A DNA stretch of 29,864 nt from UBA6078 sp964468685 (GCA_964468685.1 CAYXUH010000007.1:1-29864); one strand, 5' to 3'; counted from the stretch's first letter, positions 8,778 through 17,383 are shown. Notes: a model not told the origin generated them from the sequence alone. Made by a program: numbers and translations.

Positions 8778-9374
8778 TTAAAAAAATACCGAATACCCGA
8801 CCGTACCGAAGTAAGAGTTGATGCCTCCGTTGGGCCTCTCCAAGCCCGCATTTGAGAGATGCCGGACTCGGAACCCCAGATTAAGCGCGGCCCTTTCCGT
8901 CACAAAGACCGAAAGCCCGACACCTGCCATATCGGAAAAGATAAAGCCGTTGGCCTGGTTTTTTGTCTGCAGGGTTATCCAGTGTGGACCGACAGACGCC
9001 ATGCAGTAGACCGATAATCTGTCCGTTATATGGTGCATATACTTGAGCCCGATGCCGATGCCGAATTCCACATCTGTCGAGGGGGTTAGTGCCGGATTTA
9101 TCTGCGGTTCAAGGTAAAAGGAAATGGCATGGTTGCGACCTTCTAATCGCCTGGAAGGGATTCCCTTCAGATTAAACCCGACATGCCATATCATGAGCAG
9201 CGGGTTGTATTTCCCCTCCTCAATATTTCCGGTTCCATACCCCACCACAACCCCCGATTCCGATGCGAAACAAGAGAGTTGGCTGGTTTCAGCACCGGCC
9301 CTGTCAGCCATGACAAGGGTTGCTAAAATGGTCAACACCACGAAGCCATTCTTTGCAATTTTCCCGAAATTCAT
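8778..9374 (-). CDS. acyloxyacyl hydrolase / lipid A 3-O-deacylase (PagL-like)
   Basis: 198 residues with a Sec signal peptide (FVVLTILATLVMADRAGA, cleavage around residue 28) and alternating beta strands ending in Phe-Phe, as expected for a small outer-membrane barrel. The diagnostic motif is RHLSNAGLERPNGGIN near the C-terminus. It aligns with the PagL catalytic region: His172 and Ser174 match the His and Ser of the Pseudomonas triad, but the position of the catalytic Glu is Asn186. PagL removes the 3-O acyl chain of lipid A in the outer membrane. The ATG overlaps the waaC stop (ATGA). The frame is open to 9443, but only the start at 9374 gives a clean signal peptide. Identity as a family member is firm; activity is less certain. 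Confidence 0.83.
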   Translation of the reverse strand: MNFGKIAKNGFVVLTILATLVMADRAGAETSQLSCFASESGVVVGYGTGNIEEGKYNPLLMIWHVGFNLKGIPSRRLEGRNHAISFYLEPQINPALTPSTDVEFGIGIGLKYMHHITDRLSVYCMASVGPHWITLQTKNQANGFIFSDMAGVGLSVFVTERAALNLGFRVRHLSNAGLERPNGGINSYFGTVGYSVFF

Positions 9375-10414
9375 AGTATAGTTATTTCTGTCTTTTTTTG
9401 TACTGCCTGAAATACCTCTTCTACGGAGATTCCCTTCATACACCGTCTCGTCTCACATCTCTTCAGAAAACAGGGACTGCACGGCAAGTCTTTGCGGATA
9501 ATGGTATGCCCCTCGCCGTAGGGTCCTGTCCGCGCAGGGTCTGTCGGCCCGAAAAGGGCCACCGTCGGCGTACCCACGGCAGCCGCCACATGCATCGGAC
9601 CGCTATCGGTTGTGACGACAAGGGACGACAGTTCATACAGATATGCCAGATCCCTGAGGGTGGTCTTTCCCGCAAGATCTGCGGAGGGGAGATGCATGAG
9701 AGACCGGATATGTTCCACCGTTTCCCTGTCGCGACCGCCGGTAAAGACAACCGTTAGCTTTAATTCTTCCACGATCCGGTCGCACAGTTGCGCAAGTTTG
9801 CTGTTCTCCCACATCTTTGTGTCCCAGAGGGCCACCGGATTCACCGAAACGAACGGCTCCTTCACATTGATCCCATTCTCTCCCAGGAGGTGCTCGACCC
9901 TCCTTCGGTTCTCCTCCCCGATATGGATATAGAACTCCGGTGTATCCGTATCTGCTCCAAGATGGCGCGGAAGATCGAGATAGCGGTCCACGGCATGTTT
10001 TTCCATATCCTCATAGACCTTGTCATTCAGGAAAAGGCCGGACAACTCCTGCATGCTGTTATATCCGATTCTGCGCCTCCCCCCACTCAACAAAACAACT
10101 ATGGAGCTTTTCAACAGGCCGTGAAAATCGACAACGAGATCATATTTCCTGTCCCTGAGGGTCGCAATAAATGAGCGGATATTACCAATCGTCTTCCTGA
10201 CATTGCTCAGTGTCCTTAGATTTTTCACCCAGCTTTTTCTGCGGGAAACAACGACCCGGTCGAGACAGGGATGCCCCGCTATGATATCTGCGGAATCCTC
10301 CTCTATCGCCCATGTGATATGGGCATCGGGGTATCGTTTTCTGAGCGCCGCAAGTGAGGGCAGGGTGTGTATCACATCGCCCATGGCGCTGAGTTTTACT
10401 ATGAGAATGTTCAC
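9371..10414 (-). CDS. waaC: ADP-heptose:LPS heptosyltransferase I
   Basis: 347 residues, GT9 family. The N-terminus NILIVKLSAMGDVIHTLPSL and the following KRYPDAHITWAIEE are typical of WaaC, which adds the first heptose to Kdo2-lipid A at the cytoplasmic face. The donor-site block TTDSGPMHVAAAVGTPTVAL and a CSPCFLKRCETRRC cysteine cluster lie near the C-terminus. The start is a GTG at 10414 overlapping the gmhB stop as GTGA, with GGGGGA about nine bases upstream; another GTG at 10438 would add eight residues. Its 3' end overlaps the PagL-like gene by four bases. Position directly after gmhB and waaF fits the heptose pathway. Confidence 0.88.
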   Translation of the reverse strand: MNILIVKLSAMGDVIHTLPSLAALRKRYPDAHITWAIEEDSADIIAGHPCLDRVVVSRRKSWVKNLRTLSNVRKTIGNIRSFIATLRDRKYDLVVDFHGLLKSSIVVLLSGGRRRIGYNSMQELSGLFLNDKVYEDMEKHAVDRYLDLPRHLGADTDTPEFYIHIGEENRRRVEHLLGENGINVKEPFVSVNPVALWDTKMWENSKLAQLCDRIVEELKLTVVFTGGRDRETVEHIRSLMHLPSADLAGKTTLRDLAYLYELSSLVVTTDSGPMHVAAAVGTPTVALFGPTDPARTGPYGEGHTIIRKDLPCSPCFLKRCETRRCMKGISVEEVFQAVQKKTEITIL

Positions 10415-10980
10415 CGTCTTTGATCCCCCAGTATCCACTGTGCCGCATCGAGGATATCTTCGGCGATATAGGCCGCTCCTATTCCAGAAAGAGCCACTTC
10501 CCTCCCATAGCCTGTCTTCACCAGTATCCCCGTGGCGCCGGCACGGGTTGCGCTTTCCATATCCCTCGCCGTGTCACCCACCATATAGGAGGAGGATAGA
10601 TCGATATCGAGCTCTTCGGATGCCTGTAGAAGCATCCCGGGTTCGGGTTTTCTGCAGCCACACGATACCCGGTATCTACCGACACCTTCCGTCGGATGGT
10701 GGGGGCAGTAGTAGAAGCGGTCGATGAAGGCGCCTCTCTCCTGAAAGGTTTTGCGCATATGCTCGTGAACGGTCTTCAAAAATGCCTCATCAAAAAATCC
10801 CCTCGCCACCCCAGATTGATTTGTGACCACCACTACCTTCATCCCCGAGGTATTGATCATTCGCACCGCATCAAATGCCGCAGAGAATATCCTCAATTTT
10901 TCCAGGCTGTCGAGGTAGCCGACCTCTTCATTGATGGTTCCATCCCTGTCTAAAAATACTGCGCCATTATTCTTTTCCAT
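10411..10980 (-). CDS. gmhB: D-glycero-beta-D-manno-heptose 1,7-bisphosphate 7-phosphatase
   Basis: 189 residues of the HAD superfamily. Motif I FLDRDGTINEEVGYL supplies nucleophile Asp11 and Asp13, motif II is VVVTNQSGVARGFF, and motif III/IV is RKPEPGM followed by YMVGDTARDMESA. A zinc-binding loop (YYCPHH...CGCRKP) is the GmhB-specific feature. The enzyme removes the C7 phosphate during ADP-heptose synthesis in the cytoplasm. It starts one base after the waaF stop (TGAAATG) and overlaps waaC, so all three are coupled. The partner kinase RfaE1 is encoded divergently at 24.8 kb; gmhA, the adenylyltransferase and hldD are not in the window. Confidence 0.93.
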   Translation of the reverse strand: MEKNNGAVFLDRDGTINEEVGYLDSLEKLRIFSAAFDAVRMINTSGMKVVVVTNQSGVARGFFDEAFLKTVHEHMRKTFQERGAFIDRFYYCPHHPTEGVGRYRVSCGCRKPEPGMLLQASEELDIDLSSSYMVGDTARDMESATRAGATGILVKTGYGREVALSGIGAAYIAEDILDAAQWILGDQRR

Positions 10981-10981
10981 T

Positions 10982-12076
10982 TCAAAAAGCCCTCGGGATG
11001 CAATCGGTTTTCAGCAACCTCCTCGCGGTATCATACACATCATCTACCTGTATCAGATCCATACATCTGAAATCTGTCGGGCATTCCTTCTTCAGACAAG
11101 GGCTGCAGGGGATGTCTTTATGTATGACACGACTTCCCTCACCCGGCGGCGACGTCGTCGTGGGATTTGTCGAACCGAATATGGCGACCAGCGGAACATC
11201 GAGCGCCCCCGCAAGATGCATCAGCCCTGAGTCGTTGGATATGAAGAGATCACATCGGTGTATCAGCGCTATCACCTCTCTGAGGGCCGTCTCGCCCGCA
11301 AGATTGATCAGAGTGTGTGCCGAGTGCCGTTGCACCAGATCCGTTCTTTCCCTGTCACCCGAGCTTCCAAAGAGGATTACCTTCGCCAAAAATTCTTCGG
11401 CGAGTTTGTCAGCCACAGCGGCAAACCTCTCCGGAAACCACATCTTGGCGGGTCCATAGCTGGCCCCCGGGGCGACACCGATCAGGATATCTCCTTTTTG
11501 AACACCCTGCTCGGCAAGGATTGTTTTCGCGGCCGCCCAGGCATCATCACCGGGCACTATGTGAATGCCCTTCCCCGCTGTCTCGAATCCCAGTGCTTTC
11601 ACCATCTCCAGATAGTAATCAATCTGGTGAACCCTCCGTATCTCCTTTGTCCTTTGAACCGAATGGGTCAGGAGGAGGCCCCTGCAGTCGGAATTATACC
11701 CGGCCCTCAGGGGTATGCGTGCACGCCACGCGATCAAAGCGGCCTCTATCGCGTTCTGGAGGAGGAGGGCAAGATCAAATTTTCCTTCCCTCAACTCACC
11801 GGCAAGACGTATCTTCCCCCCGATTCCATCGTGCACACCGGGACTTTGAAACACGATAACATCGTCAATATCGGGGCAGGCCCGGTAGATATCCGCCACC
11901 CAGGGTTTTGCCAGGACCGCTATCCGTGCCCCCGGGAAGGTTTGTCTGACGGATGAGACCACCGGGAGGCTCATAATAACATCACCGATCCAGTTGGTCC
12001 CCCGTATCAGTATCGTTTTGATCTCCTCAGGGACAATATCCCTGGAGCTCCTTACCTTCAGTAAATCGTTCGTCAT
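10982..12076 (-). CDS. waaF: ADP-heptose:LPS heptosyltransferase II
   Basis: 364 residues, GT9. The N-terminus ILIRGTNWIGDVIMSLPVV is characteristic of WaaF, which adds the second heptose of the inner core. Further blocks are AVLAKPWVADIYRACP, IGVAPGASYGPAKMWFPERF and FISNDSGLMHLAGALDVPLV. The cysteine cluster CSPCLKKECPTDFRCM follows near residue 335. The ATG overlaps the lpxL stop (ATGA), and the stop is one base before gmhB. Assignment as WaaF rather than WaaC rests on the RGTNWIGD signature and the 'YGPAKMWP'-type motif. Confidence 0.92.
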   Translation of the reverse strand: MTNDLLKVRSSRDIVPEEIKTILIRGTNWIGDVIMSLPVVSSVRQTFPGARIAVLAKPWVADIYRACPDIDDVIVFQSPGVHDGIGGKIRLAGELREGKFDLALLLQNAIEAALIAWRARIPLRAGYNSDCRGLLLTHSVQRTKEIRRVHQIDYYLEMVKALGFETAGKGIHIVPGDDAWAAAKTILAEQGVQKGDILIGVAPGASYGPAKMWFPERFAAVADKLAEEFLAKVILFGSSGDRERTDLVQRHSAHTLINLAGETALREVIALIHRCDLFISNDSGLMHLAGALDVPLVAIFGSTNPTTTSPPGEGSRVIHKDIPCSPCLKKECPTDFRCMDLIQVDDVYDTARRLLKTDCIPRAF

Positions 12077-12984
12077 TCTGGTGAGGCCTGTTGTGTTGGT
12101 CTTTCAACTACCTGCGTTTTTTTGGTTTTCCATCTCTGGTGAAGCCAGAACCACTGTTCGGGATATCTCCGGACGTACTCTTCGAGGATATTCGTAAATT
12201 TTTTCGTATTTTCAAGGATATCCCTGTCGTAATCACCGGTCCTCACAATCTCAATCTCCGACTCGACAACTACCCGGTACCGTCCATCCCGCAGCCTGAA
12301 TGCAAATGCGGGGAGGACAGGAGCGCCCGTCTGGAGCGCGAGGGCGGCAAGGCCTGCGGTCGTAGACGCCGGTCTGCCGAAGAAATCCACAAACACCCCC
12401 TCCTGCCATGAAACATTCTGGTCTATGAGGATACCGACGCTCTCCTTATTGTTGAGCAGTCTGACGACCCTCCTGGCTGCCCCCCCCTTGGGAAGGAGCT
12501 TGTTCCCGGTATAGCTCCTGACCCTGTCAACGATATCTCTCATGACGGGATTATCCAGCTCACGGTACACAATATGTAAGGGGTCGAACAGGACAGCGCA
12601 GGCGGCCGCCATAACCTCCCAGTTCCCGAAATGTCCCGTAAAGAGTAAAATGCCCTTATCCTTTTCGTAGGCCCTCACATAGTGTTCCAATCCCTCGGGC
12701 TCAAACCAGTACACCAGATTTTCCATCGTCAGGGACGTGATATCGAAAAACTCCGCGGCAACGATTCCAAGGTGCCGGTAGGAATCCTTGGCAAGCCTCG
12801 TCAGTTCAGGCAGATCCTTTTCGGGAAATGCGCGCGTAAGATTGTGTAGAACTATCAAACGGTTCTTTTCGGAAAAGTGGTAGAACAGAATGGCCAGGGC
12901 CTTGAACAGGGTCTTCCTGATCCCCAGAGGGATATTCCCGAATATCGCGAAGACCGTTCTTGTTGTCAGTGTCTCTTTCTTCAT
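12073..12984 (-). CDS. lpxL: lipid A biosynthesis acyltransferase (LpxL/HtrB family)
   Basis: 303 residues of the lysophospholipid/lauroyl acyltransferase family. The catalytic HX4E motif is visible in FTGHFGNWEVMA (His118, Glu123). The second block VGILIDQNVSWQEGVFVDFF with GRPASTTAGLAALAL is typical of LpxL/LpxM. The N-terminal hydrophobic stretch (ALAILFYHF) is the membrane anchor. The enzyme adds a secondary acyl chain to lipid A at the inner membrane. The ATG at 12984 overlaps the lpxK stop (ATGA) and is preferred over an ATG eight codons upstream. The acyl chain length it uses cannot be told from sequence. Confidence 0.88.
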   Translation of the reverse strand: MKKETLTTRTVFAIFGNIPLGIRKTLFKALAILFYHFSEKNRLIVLHNLTRAFPEKDLPELTRLAKDSYRHLGIVAAEFFDITSLTMENLVYWFEPEGLEHYVRAYEKDKGILLFTGHFGNWEVMAAACAVLFDPLHIVYRELDNPVMRDIVDRVRSYTGNKLLPKGGAARRVVRLLNNKESVGILIDQNVSWQEGVFVDFFGRPASTTAGLAALALQTGAPVLPAFAFRLRDGRYRVVVESEIEIVRTGDYDRDILENTKKFTNILEEYVRRYPEQWFWLHQRWKTKKTQVVERPTQQASPE

Positions 12985-14060
12985 ATCTTTAAATGTGTGA
13001 ATATACACTCCTCAAATGTTGGACTGGTGGAAATCATCTCCATAGAAATCCTCAACAAATAAACATCCTGGAAGAGACCAGGGAACCGGGTCAACTTGAT
13101 GCCGTCCTTTTCCGTCGTCACCATAATCTGAGCTCCGGAATCACGACAGACTGTCCGGATATGTTCAACGTCCCCCGAGGCATACACATGATGATCCGGG
13201 AAGGGGATACACGAGACGACCTCCCCGCACAGGGGTTCCAGTATCTTTCGGAACCCGTCAGGTTCGGCAATGCCTGAAAATGCGCATACCCTCTTTCCCT
13301 TCAGGTACATGAGCGGTACGATATCCTGTACCCTCCCTCTCACAAGATCTACCGGTTTTCGCCGGCTGCTAAAAACGGGAATCTGAGGGATTCCCCCTGG
13401 AGGAGGATTCTCTGTCTCCTTCGTCGATGTCATTACAACCATATCGGCCCTTTGCAGGGAACCGCTCGGCTCACGCAGCCCTCCACGCGGAAGCATAAAC
13501 CCGTTCCCGAAGGGGCGCTCACTGTCCAGGAGGACTATATTGAGATCGCGGAACAGACGGCGGTGCTGAAATCCGTCGTCAAGTATCAGTACGTCCGCGC
13601 CGAAGCGCTCGACAGCGAGCCTTCCCGTCAAAACCCTTTCCTTGCCGACAATGACGGGAACATCTCTCACCCTCTTGGCCATCAGGACGGGCTCATCCCC
13701 CGCCTCATCCGGTCCCATCAACATATCATGCCCGTCCGACACCACACCGGCGTAACCCTGGCCTTTTCTCTTTCCTCCATACCCCCTGCTCAGTATAACC
13801 GGCCGGAACCCCTCCCTTTTGAGTATGCCAGCCAGCATGATGACCATGGGGGTTTTCCCGGTGCCTCCAACGGTTATGTTTCCCACATTGATAACCTTGC
13901 ACCCTATCTTCTTCGCCGCACACACCCCCGCATCATAAAGAAGATTACGGAGGGCTATAATACCGCGATACACAAGGGAGAGCAGGAAGAGCGGCACAAA
14001 CCTCAGCAGTCTTCTGTCGTCATGAAATATACGGGAAGCAATATTGTGTAGTCTTACCAT
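12981..14060 (-). CDS. lpxK: tetraacyldisaccharide 4'-kinase
   Basis: 359 residues. The N-terminal membrane-associated helix is followed by the P-loop VGNITVGGTGKTPMVIMLAG (GGTGKT at 65-70) and the LpxK-specific blocks RGYGGK, GDEPVLMAKR and LILDDGFQHRRL. The enzyme phosphorylates the 4' position of the lipid A disaccharide on the cytoplasmic face of the inner membrane. It is coupled to lpxL by an ATGA overlap and lies 124 bp after lpxB. No Kdo transferase gene lies beside it, although waaA is a frequent neighbour of lpxK. Confidence 0.94.
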   Translation of the reverse strand: MVRLHNIASRIFHDDRRLLRFVPLFLLSLVYRGIIALRNLLYDAGVCAAKKIGCKVINVGNITVGGTGKTPMVIMLAGILKREGFRPVILSRGYGGKRKGQGYAGVVSDGHDMLMGPDEAGDEPVLMAKRVRDVPVIVGKERVLTGRLAVERFGADVLILDDGFQHRRLFRDLNIVLLDSERPFGNGFMLPRGGLREPSGSLQRADMVVMTSTKETENPPPGGIPQIPVFSSRRKPVDLVRGRVQDIVPLMYLKGKRVCAFSGIAEPDGFRKILEPLCGEVVSCIPFPDHHVYASGDVEHIRTVCRDSGAQIMVTTEKDGIKLTRFPGLFQDVYLLRISMEMISTSPTFEECIFTHLKI

Positions 14061-14093
14061 ATCCAGCTCGCTCTAGACGGTCTCATAAAAGAT

Positions 14094-14123
14094 CTTATGA
14101 TCGCAACAAATCGGGATCATAAG
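14094..14123. repeat. Perfect 9-bp inverted repeat in the lpxB-lpxK spacer
   Basis: CTTATGATC (14094-14102) and GATCATAAG (14115-14123) form a 9-bp perfect stem with a 12-base loop. In the transcript direction it is followed by ATCTTTTATG, so it is AT-rich and lacks the GC stem and U-run of a strong terminator. It may be an operator, an mRNA stem or chance. Confidence 0.5.
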
Positions 14124-14184
14124 GGGAAATATCTTAATAGCAATCTCAAAACGATGGCCAAACGGTTCCACCCCGAACATCGAG

Positions 14185-15327
14185 TTACGCTATCATCTCG
14201 CATGCCATCCGGGCCGCCCTGTGAGAAGCCCCCGGTTCTCCCAGCATCGAGCCCACATGCAGGAGATCCCGCCTCATTTCTTCCAGCCTGGCTCCCTGGG
14301 TCAGGAGATCGAACACCTCTTCAGCCATTCTTTCAGGGGTTGCGTCCCCCTGAATATACTCGGGAACAACGGCCCTCCCCGCTATCAGGTTGACCAGACT
14401 AATATGGTCAACGTTAACCACCATCCTCCCGATAAGATATGAGAGGGGTGAAACCTTGTAGACGACAATCATCGGCACGCCAAGAAGTGCCGTCTCCAAG
14501 GTTGCCGTCCCTGAAGCCACGACAGCAACGTTGGCCACGCCCACAGTATCATATCCGTGTCCCTGTGTGATCGTGACGGCAGTCCCCTGCCGATCGACCA
14601 GTCCCTGGACAAGATCGCACGGAAGGGTCTCCGCGAGGGGAAGAATAAACTGGATGGCCGGGATCCGTTCCTTCAGGATCGCTGCCATCTTCAGCATTGG
14701 AGGCAAAAGCCGGGTCACCTCGCCCTTTCTGCTTCCGGGCAGAAGGGCAACCGTCGGCATCCCTTCCTGCAACCCGAATTTCTTCAGCGCATCCCCGTGC
14801 GCATACGTTCTCTTGACCGTGTCGAGGAGCGGATTACCGACAAAACGGGCGTCCAAGTCTACCCCCTTATAGACATCCGCTTCAAAGGGGAGTATTAGCG
14901 CCATACGGTCCACATATTTTTCGAGAGCGTATATCCTCTTCCTTCTCCACGCCCACACCTTGGGACTGATATAGTAAAAGACCTTGATCCTGTTCTCGCT
15001 TGCAAACTGTGCGAGGGGGAGATTGAAGCCCGGGTAGTCTATCAGGATCAGGAGAGCTGGCCTGGATTGTTTCAGTGATCTTTTAAGCTCACGCCTGACT
15101 TTGAGGATAAAACCCAGTCGGGGCAGAACCTCGGTGACTCCCATAACGGCCATCTCGGATGAATGGGCGACCAGTCGAACACCGGCCGCTTGCATCCTTT
15201 CGCCCCCCACTCCGTAGAAGGACAGCCCGGGGTTGATATGGGTCATCTCCCTGACGAGCTGCGCCCCGTGCAGATCACCCGATGCCTCTCCCGCTATGAT
15301 CATTATGGTAGTATTTTCTGGTTGCAT
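14185..15327 (-). CDS. lpxB: lipid-A-disaccharide synthase
   Basis: About 380 residues, GT19. The N-terminal IMIIAGEASGDLHGAQLV is the LpxB signature. FYGVGGERMQAAGV, LILIDYPGFNLPLA, YYISPKVWAWRRKR and VALLPGSRKGEV follow in the expected order. The enzyme joins UDP-2,3-diacylglucosamine and lipid X at the inner membrane. The start is unsettled: ATGs at 15345, 15327 and 15303 are all in frame. I chose 15327, which has GGA close upstream and puts MQPENTT before the first strand. In this lineage lpxB usually follows lpxI; here a 200-bp spacer without a gene separates it from lpxA. Confidence 0.94.
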   Translation of the reverse strand: MQPENTTIMIIAGEASGDLHGAQLVREMTHINPGLSFYGVGGERMQAAGVRLVAHSSEMAVMGVTEVLPRLGFILKVRRELKRSLKQSRPALLILIDYPGFNLPLAQFASENRIKVFYYISPKVWAWRRKRIYALEKYVDRMALILPFEADVYKGVDLDARFVGNPLLDTVKRTYAHGDALKKFGLQEGMPTVALLPGSRKGEVTRLLPPMLKMAAILKERIPAIQFILPLAETLPCDLVQGLVDRQGTAVTITQGHGYDTVGVANVAVVASGTATLETALLGVPMIVVYKVSPLSYLIGRMVVNVDHISLVNLIAGRAVVPEYIQGDATPERMAEEVFDLLTQGARLEEMRRDLLHVGSMLGEPGASHRAARMACEMIA

Positions 15328-15531
15328 GATTCCGGGATTATCCATACCGCGAGATGAAGGATAAAAGGTGGGAGAGGTGATACGGTCGAATCCATCAAGG
15401 CAGCCCGGACACCCCCTCTTCTTTTCTCTTTATTCACCTGCGCCCCTCTATGCTCATACCTCTTTAAGCAGTAATCGAGAATCCCTGGTACAACATAGAA
15501 AGGACAATAGGATGGCAAACTCGCGTAAGGG

Positions 15532-16305
15532 TTACCGGCAAACTCCTCTTTCGGATTTTTCAATGAATTCGAGAAAGTGCTCCACCTCGGGTGAATTTGT
15601 GATCTCCGCCCGTATCTTTTCCGCAGCCACGGAAAGCAGTAGTGACGACCGGAAGATTATCCGGTATGCCTTCTTCAGGTCCCCCACCGTCTCCTCAGAA
15701 AATCCCCGTCTGTTTAAACCGATACGGTTAAGGCCATACGGCCGTGCATGATTGCCGGCAACGGTAACATAGGGGGGAACATCCTGCGTTACCACGGATG
15801 CCCCGCTGATCATGGCATGGCACCCGATGCGGGCGAACTGATGAACCCCTGACAGGCCCCCTATGATGGCGTAATCTTCAACATGTACATGCCCCGCCAG
15901 GTTGGCGGAATTTGCCATGACGATATTGTTGTCCAGCTTGCAGTTATGAGCCACGTGGCAATATGCCATCAGGAGATTATTGTCTCCGATACAGGTCATA
16001 GCTATATCGGCTGCCGTCGCTCTGTGTATGGTGACAAACTCCCGTATCGTATTGTTGTTACCTATGATGACTGGGCAAATCTCCCCCTTGAACTTTAGAT
16101 CCTGGGGGGGAGCGCCGATAGACGCGAACTGGAATATCCGGCAATTGTTCCCTATGCTCGTGGGACCCTCTATAACGGCATGCGGGCCAATGACGGTCCC
16201 CTTCCCTATCCGTACATCCGCACCGACAATACTGTACGGACCTATTTCAACATTCTCTTCAACAGTAGCCTCGGCCGATACAATCGCCGTGGGGTGAACA
16301 CTCAT
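15532..16305 (-). CDS. lpxA: acyl-ACP--UDP-N-acetylglucosamine O-acyltransferase
   Basis: 257 residues of left-handed beta helix hexapeptide repeats (IGPYSIVGADVRIGKGTVIG and onward). The catalytic His lies in HVAHNCKLDNN (His120 here), and GGLSGVHQFARIG and NRIGLNRRGFS mark the LpxA C-terminal region. It catalyses the first step of lipid A synthesis, 3-O-acylation of UDP-GlcNAc, as a cytoplasmic trimer. The ATG at 16305 gives the family-typical MSVHPTAIV; another ATG three codons earlier (16314) lies only two bases after GGGAG. It follows lpxD directly with no fabZ between. Confidence 0.95.
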   Translation of the reverse strand: MSVHPTAIVSAEATVEENVEIGPYSIVGADVRIGKGTVIGPHAVIEGPTSIGNNCRIFQFASIGAPPQDLKFKGEICPVIIGNNNTIREFVTIHRATAADIAMTCIGDNNLLMAYCHVAHNCKLDNNIVMANSANLAGHVHVEDYAIIGGLSGVHQFARIGCHAMISGASVVTQDVPPYVTVAGNHARPYGLNRIGLNRRGFSEETVGDLKKAYRIIFRSSLLLSVAAEKIRAEITNSPEVEHFLEFIEKSERGVCR

Positions 16306-16336
16306 ACCCTGCATTACTCCCTTATCCGCGGATAAA

Positions 16337-17383
16337 CTATTTTTCCGTTCTCTGTATCTTCTCTTCCAACTCCGCCACCCTTTTGAGCAGAGAATTAACC
16401 GTTTTCCTCATCTCAGACAGATGGGGTCTGCACGCCTGTGCCCGAAGCCACGAAAAGTGTGGCATGTGGGGGGTGCCTGACACGATCTGGTTGGGCGGAA
16501 CATTTTCATGAACACCCGACTGACCTCCGACCATGACATTGTCTCCGATGGTGATATGGCCGGCGACGCCGACCTGTCCCCCCAGGATCACACTCTCACC
16601 CAGTTTTGTGCTCCCGGAGATACCCACCTGTGCAACAATAATGGATTTTTCGCCGACGACGACATTGTGGGCGATCTGCACCAGATTATCGATCTTGACC
16701 CCCTTTTGTATCCAGGTCTTTCCCAGCGTCCCCCGATCGATCGTGGTATTTGCCCCAACCTCGACATCGTCATCGATCTGTACGATTCCCACCTGTGGCA
16801 CCTTGCGGTTATCGGCCCCCGGATTCGCAAACCCAAACCCGTCCGCCCCGATAATAACCCCCGCGTGGAGAATCACCCGTTTCCCAATGCTGCACCCCTT
16901 GTACACAACAACGTTCGCGTGCAGTATGGAATTGTCTCCCACAGTTGCATCATCACCGACAAAAACACCCGGATAGAGCAGGGCGTCCTTTCCTATCCTG
17001 GCCCCCCTGCCGATGTATACCCCGGGATACAGGGTGGCCCCTTTCCCGATGTCGGCACCGGGTTCAATAAAAGCCTCATTGCTGATCCCCGGAGGGACAG
17101 CTTCCTCCGGATACAAAAGCGTGAGGGTTATGGCCATGGCACTGTAGGGGTCGTCCGTGACAATCAGATTCTTACCGGGACTTGTCACCCCTGGAGAAAC
17201 AATGATTGCCGACGCACGGGTCTCTTCCAACCGGTCTTTGTACTTCGGGTTTGCAATGAAGGTAAGGTCCCCTTCGCCTGCCTCATCAATGCCCCGCACA
17301 TCGCAGACAACCACATCGGCGTCCCCTATCACCGTGCCACCCACATGTTCTGCAATCTCTATCAGTCGTTTTCTGACCGCCAT
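16337..17383 (-). CDS. lpxD: UDP-3-O-(3-hydroxyacyl)glucosamine N-acyltransferase
   Basis: 348 residues. The N-terminal uridine-binding domain (AGEGDLTFIANPKY near residue 40) is followed by a hexapeptide beta helix from residue ~105 to 310. The catalytic histidine is His239 in VQIAHNVVVG, the same number as in the E. coli enzyme. GADGFGFA near 180 is the family's conserved turn, and the C-terminus ends in a short coiled helix (VNSLLKRVAELEEKIQR). It adds the N-linked hydroxyacyl chain in lipid A synthesis. It begins 15 bp after the skp stop, with GGGAA upstream of the ATG. Confidence 0.95.
   Translation of the reverse strand: MAVRKRLIEIAEHVGGTVIGDADVVVCDVRGIDEAGEGDLTFIANPKYKDRLEETRASAIIVSPGVTSPGKNLIVTDDPYSAMAITLTLLYPEEAVPPGISNEAFIEPGADIGKGATLYPGVYIGRGARIGKDALLYPGVFVGDDATVGDNSILHANVVVYKGCSIGKRVILHAGVIIGADGFGFANPGADNRKVPQVGIVQIDDDVEVGANTTIDRGTLGKTWIQKGVKIDNLVQIAHNVVVGEKSIIVAQVGISGSTKLGESVILGGQVGVAGHITIGDNVMVGGQSGVHENVPPNQIVSGTPHMPHFSWLRAQACRPHLSEMRKTVNSLLKRVAELEEKIQRTEK

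Noticed and set aside
14094..14123. Hairpin as a rho-independent terminator between lpxB and lpxK
   Set aside because: The stem is AT-rich and not followed by a clean U-run; the downstream genes continue in the same direction and are likely co-transcribed.
15303..15563. An 86-codon minus-strand frame filling the lpxA-lpxB spacer where lpxI might be
   Set aside because: It overlaps both genes, has no convincing ribosome site and shows no similarity to LpxI or any fold I recognise.
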